Source: Sepioteuthis lessoniana (taxonomy: Eukaryota; Mollusca; Cephalopoda; Myopsida; Loliginidae). Taken from it: 64,000 nucleotides of DNA. The notes beneath the pieces are model-generated. The model worked only from the letters and a program-made list of their open reading frames with translations. It made no database searches and was not told where the DNA came from. Made by a program: the position numbers and the translations under genes. Shown one piece after another: positions 56,478 through 64,000 of the stretch. The DNA lies in assembly GCA_963585895.1 (NCBI GenBank), contig OY757916.1, positions 17,613,129 to 17,677,128 of the forward strand. Direction: 5' to 3'. The first letter of the stretch is position 1. The number at the start of each line of letters is the position of its first letter.

Positions 56478-56714
56478 AGTATAAAAAGAGAGATTCTAAG
56501 CTAAAATGCACTGGCAGGTGAGGATCCATTACTTCCAGGTCCACTAGAACCTGCTTTTTTAGTATCTGTATCTGTTAGGCTCCCAGCTATACGTCAAATA
56601 GATCTATTTAAAAATTATTTGTATTGTATCGGAATATGGGAAATCATGTAACTTTACGCCAGAATATGATTAAATATCATTAAATAGAATTATTCATATT
56701 GGAAAAACTTGAAA

Positions 56715-57110
56715 TCATTTAACTTCTTTTGGTCATCCATTCGGGTACGTGTCCTCTTTGTAGGCATCTGTTAATTTCTTGTACTTGTCTGTCGTGAATG
56801 GAGTTGAATTTCTTGAACCAGAAACCATGTATTACATCATGGCCTGGAGTTTTCCTGTTTGATATTTTTTTAGTGTCGTTTTGAGTAAATCGATGTTCCT
56901 TTCCGCTTTCGGGCCTTCTTCTAGCCTTTCTAATTCTCTTGTGATATTGTTTATCTATTCAGCTTTTTCGTTATGTCTTTTTTTGGTTGCAAAATTTTAG
57001 TCCAAAATTGTTCGGCTTCTTTGGCATCCAGTTGTTGGTATTTTTTCATGTCATCTTCTAGTTGTTGATAGAATTTTCTTCTTGTTTTTGTTCTTGTTCT
57101 TGTTATTATT
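56715..57110 (-). mobile_element. RLE-type LINE, region before and into the reverse transcriptase (minus)
   Basis: Minus-strand translation in broken frames gives EAEQFWTKILQPKKD, then ISQEN, then NTWFLVQEI-like sequence. These match the linker and start of the reverse transcriptase in the copy at 61.86 kb (KTPGHDGIHSFWFKKF). Confidence 0.65.
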
Positions 57111-57112
57111 AT

Positions 57113-57385
57113 TCACTCATAAGAGCTTTTCACATCAGCGTTAGCCGATGGTTTTTCATTGGAGTCTGAGTGACAGCAAGTTTTCTCAGTATTCTGGCCG
57201 TTCTTAGTAATGTTGTCGTTTGGATGGTCTCCGCTCGTCCGCCAACTTCCAAGTCCTCCAGTCCCTTTAGCAATCCTATAGTTACTGTTCCAAACGCACC
57301 AATTACAATTGGTATAATTGTCACATGCATGTTCCACAGTTTTTTCAATTCCATAGCAAGGTCGAGGTACTTATCCTTCATTCAT
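57113..57385 (-). mobile_element. RLE-type LINE 3' end (minus)
   Basis: Reads KDKYLDLAMELKKLWNMHVTIIP..GAFGTV..GLLKGLEDLEVGGRAETIQTT, then SDSNEKPSANADVKSS in the next frame. This is the C-terminal end of the element and it ends at an ATT/AAT-rich run (57,100-57,115). Confidence 0.82.
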
Positions 57386-57480
57386 ATGACTGCGTGCAGA
57401 CAAATGATTATTATCAAATTAAAATACATACTTAAAACCATGTAATTACTAATATTAGGAATATTTAAAACAAGCAAATT

Positions 57481-58099
57481 TGGCTGGTTGGTTGGTTGGG
57501 TTTTATGGCATATCAACCTTTGTAGGTTTTTGAGCGTCAAATCCATTTTTATACAAATAATCAGTTCTATTACAAACAATTCAGTTTAACATGAATACAT
57601 AGTTTAATTGTTAAAACGATTTCTATTTCAAGCTATCCAGTTAAGTCAAAAAGTTCTAATTGATTCAATTCAGTTTAGTATAAGTATAGTTTTTGTCCAT
57701 ACACACTTAAATGCTAAAATAGTTCTCTTTCGAATAATTCAATTTAGCGTAGTACAGTTTTAATGTCAAAAACAGTTTTATTTCAGACGATTCAGTTTAG
57801 CATAAGTACACAGTTCAAATATCAAAACAGTACTATTTCCAGTAATTTAGTTTCGCTTAAGTACGCAGATTAGTTCTATTTAACCCATAGATAGGGCCTT
57901 ATTAGTTGCTACCACTCCGGGCCAGAGTGGACCAGGGAGCGATGGCAATGAAGGAGTGATTCGGATCTCCCAAAGCTTGAGCATTACTGGAAACTCATCA
58001 TCAGATTGTTTAGTGTCATATGCAGAACACTCGTTGGGAGTGTCTTACCCCTCTGCAGATGCGCAGTCTGTGTATTCAACAGTCCAGCCGACTGGGCAA
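57481..58099 (-). mobile_element. Element X copy X9 (minus, full length)
   Basis: Tail complement GGTTTTATGGCATATCAACC from 57,481, subrepeats, then the 5' domain complement to CAGCCGACTGGGCAA at 58,099. No clear target duplication. The 5' domain includes a frame of 66 aa that is element sequence. Confidence 0.85.
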
Positions 58100-58104
58100 T
58101 ACAC

Positions 58105-58486
58105 AGAGTTAAATGTAAAAAAGCTTTTCTTAGATAATTCAGTTTTGCATAAGTAGGCAGTTTAAATGTAAAAACAGTTCTATTTTAAACAATTTTGTTT
58201 AGCATAAATACGCGGTTTCAATGCAAAAACAGTAAACTCTCGAAACCACAAGTTAAGTTCTATTTGACCCCTAGATAGGACCCTATCAGGTGCTACCACT
58301 CCAGACCAGAGTGGACCTGGGAGCAATAGCAATGAAGGGGTACTCCGGATTCCTCAAAGCTCTAGCAATACTGGAATCTCACTATCAGATTGTTTAGTCT
58401 CATATCCAGGATACTCATTGGGGAGAGTCTTACCCCTCTACAAAAATGCAGTTGGTGTATTCAACAGCCTTAGCTGACTGAGCAAA
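58105..58486 (-). mobile_element. Element X copy X10 (minus, 3' truncated)
   Basis: Begins inside the subrepeats and runs to the 5' terminus (TTAGCTGACTGAGCAAAAG). It abuts X9 head to tail. Confidence 0.8.
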
Positions 58487-58489
58487 AGT

Positions 58490-58960
58490 ACAATTCTAAT
58501 ATAGCTATGTGAAAATTGTTAGTATAAGATAGAAATACTTATATACATAACTGTAAATTATTGGTATCAAGTATAGTTGACACTATAATACTATATATAC
58601 TATATATAATTATCTATACTATAGTACTATATATACTTGACACTATAATTATTTTTCATTAGTCACTTTAAACCATCAAACTCTGTGTAAAAATTGTAAT
58701 TCTTAAAAGGAAGTAATTCCTTTAATTATTTACATTAGATAGGAATACTTGAAATTATACAACTAGGTGCAAATTGTTTGTATAAGATAGAATTACTTGA
58801 TATCATAAAACTGAGAGAGAAAAAACTCTTAAGAAACAACAACCCATGACATATAAATAAAAATCAACGTACACAATTCCCTAATCTGTAAGCATAAAAT
58901 AAACCTCGACATGCCGGTTTGATATGCCGTTAGAATCAATCAATCAATCAATGAATCATC
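58490..58960 (+). mobile_element. Retroposon with Y units and (CAAT)n tail
   Basis: Y-type units (TAGATAGGAATACTTGAAAT) are followed by the tail GGTTTGATATGCCGTTAGAAT and (CAAT)n at 58,937-58,957. A palindromic ACTATAATACTATATATAC stretch lies at 58,570-58,650. Confidence 0.6.
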
Positions 58961-58984
58961 GAATTCCTTACTGTTTTCGCTTAA

Positions 58985-59590
58985 AAAGATGTATAGTTAG
59001 TAGAAGTTATCATTATTTAATAAGGAATATTATTACTTACTTAAAACCACATATCTCTTCGTAAATAAGTGACAGTTAAATAAAAATAAATACTTAAATC
59101 ATAGGATTATTATTATTAGATAGACATGCTTGGAATCATGTAACAGTACAAATTTGTATTTGATTGGAACATTTGATATCATGGTCATTCTGCTAACCCG
59201 GAAGAATTATAACAATCTGTGATTATTCTATTTACCCAACCCCTCCGCTCGTGCAGGATATGACACAAGGTCAGTTTTTAAGTGGAGTTTAACAGGTTTG
59301 AATTCAGAGTATTCCTTCTCCTAGACTAGTTGCCTTGCTGAAGAACCCAGTCTGTCCTACTACTTACCCATAGCTGGAGGGAGAATAATTGGATTCATAC
59401 CTTTCCCAAGGGTATTAGTGCTATGTGAAATGCAATCATTCTCGTCCAGGATTTGAACTCGCGTCGCCATGTCCAATTCCTAGGACGATAGCCATTACAC
59501 CACTGTGATTATATCCAATTAACCTCTAGGAATAAAATAACAGTAGACGGGTTGATGTGCCGTTAAACCAATCAATCAATTAACCAATCA
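58985..59590 (+). mobile_element. Second Y-type retroposon, carrying SINE A
   Basis: Y-like units precede the tail GGGTTGATGTGCCGTTAAACC with CAAT units (59,540-59,590). A SINE A insertion splits it. Confidence 0.6.
59217..59512 (-). mobile_element. tRNA-derived SINE, family A, with target duplication
   Basis: A 276-bp minus-strand SINE (59,227-59,502) between exact copies of CTGTGATTAT (59,217-59,226 and 59,503-59,512). A- and B-box complements are present (GCCATTACACC, GGATTTGAACTCG). Confidence 0.88.
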
Positions 59591-59985
59591 ATTGTTTGTT
59601 GCTCTTCCTGAAAGGGAAAAACAAAGCAACTTGTATCTGATTTCTGCTCTCCTTCCCATTTTGGCCATTATTTACAGACTGATGGATTCGTCTAGATGTA
59701 ATTCTTCTTGAAAGATTCGCTAAACTTTATCAATCTGATCGCCCCTTCAGGTGTGAAAAGATATCTAAATGTTCTCGCCTAGAACAACATTTATGGAACC
59801 TTCTTCAATAAACGTAATCCGTTTGCTAAAAATCTTTTTAATCGTCTTAAAGCAATGAAGGTCCTCTTCAGCAAAATGCTAGATTTGCGTGCAGAACATT
59901 ATTGAATATTTGCACCGATTGCCCCACTTTATCGACTCTAATGCAGAAACACTTAAAATCTGACAACTGCAGCTAAAAGACAACA
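59591..59985. other. Unassigned low-copy sequence
   Basis: No recognised repeat and no sizeable reading frame. Confidence 0.4.
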
Positions 59986-59989
59986 TTCA

Positions 59990-60028
59990 AAATATTGTTG
60001 TAAAGCCAACTTCTACTAATATATATAT

Positions 60029-60059
<31 letters not shown>

Positions 60060-60061
60060 AA

Positions 60062-60094
<33 letters not shown>

Positions 60095-60412
60095 TTCAAA
60101 ATGGATAGGTCCACTATGAGATTTGTATTTATTTAAGAATTATTTATTTCATTCTTACATACGTGTATGTTTCCAGTTTGTTGCTTTCGTCAGAAAACAT
60201 TTAGTAATTTACTAGTTCGTTTTTTTATTGGGTGTGCCACAAGGCCATATGAATGGGGCACCCAATAGGATTCGAACTCACTCGTGTAGGTTTTTAACGA
60301 AATAAATCATTCTTAAAAAATACAAATCTCAAAGTGGACCTATTCATTTTGAAATATATATATATATATATATATTAGTAGAAGTTGGCTTTACAACAAT
60401 TTTGAAATATCT
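59990..60412. repeat. Inverted repeat with internal (TA)n tracts and Penelope-like sequence
   Basis: Outer arms TTGTTGTAAAGCCAACTTCT..(TA)n at 59,993-60,095 and their complement at 60,355-60,405, then ATAGGTCCACTATGAGATTTG against CAAATCTCAAAGTGGACCTAT. The loop holds the hammerhead-like block and a tRNA-like SINE piece (GCACCCAATAGGATTCGAAC at 60,255). It resembles the 4.25-6.6-kb locus in words and layout. Confidence 0.85.
60151..60198 (-). ncRNA. Hammerhead-ribozyme-like fold, 60-kb copy
   Basis: Minus strand: TTTT, CTGACGA, short weak stem II, GGAAA, stem III CATAC.AC.GTATG, the canonical GTA cleavage triplet, then AGAA. The cores, the A15.1-U16.1 pair and the cleavage site are intact; stem I is weakly paired and the G10.1-C11.1 pair is absent. 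Confidence 0.45.
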
Positions 60413-60599
60413 ACTTTTTTTTTCTCTTTGGGAAAACAAAAAAAAAAGAAAAAATTTACATATGAATATATATATAACACAATGTGCATATGGGTGCGTA
60501 CGGGTCTATAAGATAATATTAGATACGTCGCTACTACTTTCATACGATAGATCTTTTCACAATACAACTACTACTACTACTAATGATAATAATAATAAT

Positions 60600-61185
60600 C
60601 AAGAGCAACCAATTAGCACAAAACGAGTTCAAGACTAGGCATGACCGGGTGGGACAGGTGATCTTCTGGTAATTGAGCAAGGAATTAAAATTTGACCATA
60701 CTACCAAATGGTATGTGCACAAACAGAATCTATCCTAGAAAATGGGATGCATCAAATTCTTTGGAACTTAGAGATACAAACGGATTACGTAATCGCGGCC
60801 AGAAAATTAGAACTAGTTTTAAGTAATAAGAAAAAAAAAGAACTTTCCATTTAGTGGACTTTACCATTCCAGCAGACCATAGAATAAAAAAAAAAAAGAA
60901 AGCAAAAAGGTAGAAAAACACTTGGAGTTTGCTAGAGAACTAAAAAAAATGTGGAAAAAGAGGGTAACGGTGATACCACTTGTAGTTGGTGCACTTGGAA
61001 CGGTCCCCAAAAGCGTGGAAAAAAGACTCGAAGGATTGGAAACCGGGAGAAGAATCGAGTCGATCCATATCTCATCATTGGTAAGATCGGCTGGGATACT
61101 AAGAAGAGTTCTGAAGGCCCGCAGAGACTTGCTGTCACTTAGACTCGAGTGAAACGCTTGTGGGAAAAACTCGCAATGAGTAAAA
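60600..61185 (+). mobile_element. RLE-type LINE 3' end, tandem copy 1
   Basis: 5'-truncated at the RHDWVG-like block (AGGCATGACCGGGTGGG). Keeps the endonuclease-like region and the C-terminal ARELKKMWKKRVTVIPLVVG, GALGTVPKSVEKRLEGLETG and LVRSAGILRRVLKARRD, open for 76 codons from 60,922. Stops occur upstream. Confidence 0.82.
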
Positions 61186-61198
61186 TAATAACACAACA

Positions 61199-61690
61199 AA
61201 AATACAAGAATAGGCACGACTGTGTGGGGAAAGTGATCCACTGAGAATTGTGCAAGAAACTAAAATTTCAGTATACTACCAAAATCTATCATAGAAAATA
61301 AAACACATGCAATTCTCTGGGATTTTGAGATACAAATGGGTCACCCAATCCTTGCTAAGAAACAATATTTAGTTTTAATGAACAAGAAGAAAACAATGGG
61401 AAAGTGAAAAAATACTGAAACTAGGAAAAATACCTGGACCCTGCTTGAGAGCTGAAAATAGCTGTGGAGTATGAATGGAAATGTGATGCTAATTGTTGTT
61501 GGAGCTCTTGGAACAGTTTCCAAAAACCTGGAAAAGACACTAGATGAAAGGAAGAATTGAAACCAGCCAGACCACAACACGAAGAAAATCTGCTATGATA
61601 CCTAGGAGAGTCCTGGAGAGATGAGTAGACTTACTGTGACTCAGACTCCAATGAAACTGTTCAAACTGGTGTGAAAAAGTCACAAATAAG
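61199..61690 (+). mobile_element. RLE-type LINE 3' end, tandem copy 2
   Basis: Begins with the same block as copy 1 (AGGCACGACTGTGTGGGG) 582 bp further on and ends with the same 3' sequence (AAAAGTCACAAATAAG). It is more decayed, with several stops. Confidence 0.78.
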
Positions 61691-61798
61691 AACAATAACT
61701 CAACAACATTTACTCTTCGTCTCATCGAATGAAAATTCAATAAGAACAAAATATTAATTAATATAATAAATCATGAGTTTATGAAGAAATTAAAAAAC

Positions 61799-61813
61799 AA
61801 CAACAACAACAAC

Positions 61814-61849
<36 letters not shown>
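61799..61849. repeat. (CAA)n-(AAT)n microsatellite between LINE copies
   Basis: Five CAA units then about 11 AAT units immediately before the next LINE fragment. AAT runs also border the LINE ends at 57,105 and 60,580. Confidence 0.95.
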
Positions 61850-61857
61850 CACTGATT

Positions 61858-64000
61858 TACTCAAAACGACCCTTAAAAAGGCATCAAACTGGAAAACGCC
61901 AGGCCATGATGGAATACATAGTTTCTGGTTCAAGAAGTTCACATCAATTCACGACAGACTAGCATTAGAAATGAATAAATGCCTACAAACAGCTCACGTA
62001 CCCAAAGGAAGGACCATATTGATACAAAAGGAACCAAACAAAGGAACCGTCCCAAACAATTACAGACCCATAACTTGCCTACCAATGATGTGGAAAATAT
62101 TAACAGCACAAATAAGGGAAGATATTTAATACTCTCTAACAAGCCGCGGATTGTTTCCTGACGAACAAAAAGGATGCTGCAAAGGATCCAGAGGCACAGC
62201 AGAATTACTTTACATAGATCAACACATTCTAGATGAGCGCAAAACCAGACGGAAAAATCTAGCTATGTCCTGAATTGACTACAAGAAGGCATATGATATG
62301 GTTCCGCATAGTGGATAATAAACAGCCTCAAAATGTACAAAATATCAGACAAAGTCATAAACTTCATCGACAAAATTGTGAAAACCTGGAGAGTTGAATT
62401 GTCAGCAGGAAGAAAAAGATGAGCTAAAGCAAAGATCCAAAGAGGGATTTTCCAAGGAGATTCTCTATCACCCTTACTATTCATAATTGCCATGATGCCA
62501 CTTAACCACATACTCAGAAAATGCACAGCCGGATACAAACTCAGTAGATCAAAGGAAAAAGTTAATTATTTAATGTACATGGACGACATCAAACTATTTC
62601 CAAAAATGAAAACGAAGCGGAAACCCTTATACACACAGTTAGAATATACAGCCGGGACATAGGAATGGAATTTGGCATAGACAAGTGTGCAATGCTTGTA
62701 ATGAAAAGTGGCAAACGGCAGTTAACTGACGGAATTGAACTAAGATAAAAATGCTCGCTGAAAACGAAACCAACAAATACTTAGGCATCTTGGAGGCTGA
62801 CACCATCAAACAAACGGAAATGAAAGAAAAAATTCAGAAAGAATATCTCAGGAGAACTAGAAAACTACTCGAGACAAAACACAATATCAGAAACCTTATC
62901 AAAGGAATAAATACCTGAGCTGTACCACTCGTTGGATATTCCGGACCCTTTCTCAAGTGGACCAGATGCGAACTTAAACAAATGGGCCAAAGAACAAGAA
63001 AACTAATGACAATGCATAAGGCTTTACATCCCAGAGACGACGTTGACAGACTATATGTTTCAAGAAAAGAGGGAGGTAGAGGACTTGCCAGCATTGAAGA
63101 CAGCGTTGACGCTTCGATACAACGACTCGAAGACTATATACAAAAATACGAAGGAGGACTCATTACAGCCACCAGAAACGATTGTGAGAACACGATGAAC
63201 AATAGAATGACAATAACTAGGAAACAAAAATGGGAAGGAAAACAACTCTATGGGCGGTTTAAACGACTAATAAACAATATCTTACACGACAAAACCTGGA
63301 CATGGCTAAGAAAAGGAAACTTTAAGAGAGAGACAGAATATCTCCTAATAGCAGCACAAGACAACGCCCTAAGAACAAACTATATCAAAGCGAGAATAGA
63401 TAAGACTCAATAAAATAGCAAATGCAGGCTATGTGGTGACTGTGATGAAACCATCAATCATATAATAAGTGAATGCCGCAAATTAGCACAGAGGGGGTAT
63501 AAGGCAAGACACGGCTGGGTCGGCAAGGTAATTCACTGGGAAATATGTAAGAATTTAAATTCGACCATGCAAACAAATGGTATATGCACAACCCAGCAGC
63601 TGTCCTAGAAAATGCCACGCATAAACTCCGATGGGACTTTGACATACAAACGTATCACCTAATCTCGGCCAGAAGACCTGACCTAATAATAATCAACAAA
63701 CAAAAAATGAGAACTTGCAAAATAGTCGACTTTGCTGTCCCGGCTGACCACAGAATAAAACTGAAAGAATGTGAAAAGAAGGATAAGTACCACGACCTTG
63801 CTAGGGAATGGAAAAACTGTGGAACAAGCAGGTGACAATTATACCAATTGTAATTGGTGCGTTTGGAACAGTAACTAAAGGATTACTATTACATCATTAT
63901 TGAGAACGGCAAGAATACTGAGAAGAGTCCTGGAGACTTGCTGTCACTCAGACTACAGTGAAAAACCATCGACTTACGCTGATGCGAAAAGCTCTAATGA
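61858..64000 (+). mobile_element. Non-LTR retrotransposon: reverse transcriptase, CCHC and restriction-like endonuclease (broken)
   Basis: 5'-truncated. Domain order on the plus strand: WKTPGHDGIHSFWFKKF (about 61,890-61,940) and YRPITCLPMMWKILT (62,063). Then GCCKGSRGTAELLYIDQHIL (62,171), YKKAYDMVPH (62,280), QRGIFQGDSLSPLLF (62,440) and YMDD (about 62,574-62,586, the catalytic Asp pair). C-terminal to these: KYLGILEAD, an open stretch of 143 codons from 62,982, a zinc knuckle C..C..H..C in CRLCGDCDETINHIISEC (63,424-63,477), RHGWVGKVIHW, then PDLIIINKQK..CKIVDFAVPAD (63,680-63,750). The CCHC followed by a PD..D..K-type block is the layout of elements with a restriction-like endonuclease (R2/NeSL/Hero-type). 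It nicks DNA and copies its own RNA in intact relatives. Several in-frame stops and shifts make it nonfunctional. The window ends at the element's 3' end. Confidence 0.8.

Noticed and set aside
60540..60722. 60-aa minus frame as a conserved small protein
   Set aside because: It recurs at 20.74 kb and 63.45 kb only because all three are antisense to the same LINE domain.

Overview
This 64-kb window is AT-rich, intron-era eukaryotic DNA built almost entirely of repeats. I see no intact protein-coding gene. The best guess is a mollusc, probably a cephalopod (octopus-like). The reasons are abundant tRNA-derived SINEs, many compound (TA)n/(CA)n/(GA)n microsatellites, a DD34D mariner, Penelope-like remnants, and decayed LINE tails whose translated sequence resembles octopus LINE proteins. 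The taxon is an inference from memory; no search was run.

Layout. 1-9.5 kb: microsatellites, a Tc1-like relic, an inverted-repeat locus with a Penelope-like reverse transcriptase scrap and hammerhead-like folds, and a decayed ~30-bp minisatellite. 9.8-20.8 kb: a nest of SINEs, a structured ~580-bp retroposon called 'X' here, an internally deleted mariner, a solo LTR, and a LINE carrying X, which in turn carries two SINEs. 21.1-40.8 kb: one 62-bp satellite array of about 316 monomers with higher-order structure. 40.8-44.4 kb: low-copy sequence with a possible terminal exon, a long hairpin, an LTR, and a 5S rRNA/tRNA chimeric SINE flanked by an exact 20-bp target duplication. 44.7-60 kb: SINEs, X copies, ~48-bp and 144-bp tandem arrays, LINE 3' ends and a second solo LTR. 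60-64 kb: head-to-tail 3' ends of a LINE with a restriction-like endonuclease domain; the last copy also keeps the reverse transcriptase.

How the parts relate. X and SINE family C share a 3' end (GGTTGATATGCCATAAAAC), as expected if one LINE reverse transcriptase mobilises both. Insertion order can be read from target-site duplications at eight or more junctions. The most unusual items are the 5S/tRNA chimeric SINE, the hammerhead-ribozyme-like folds tied to Penelope-like sequence, the multi-hairpin X retroposon, and the nearly indel-free satellite array.
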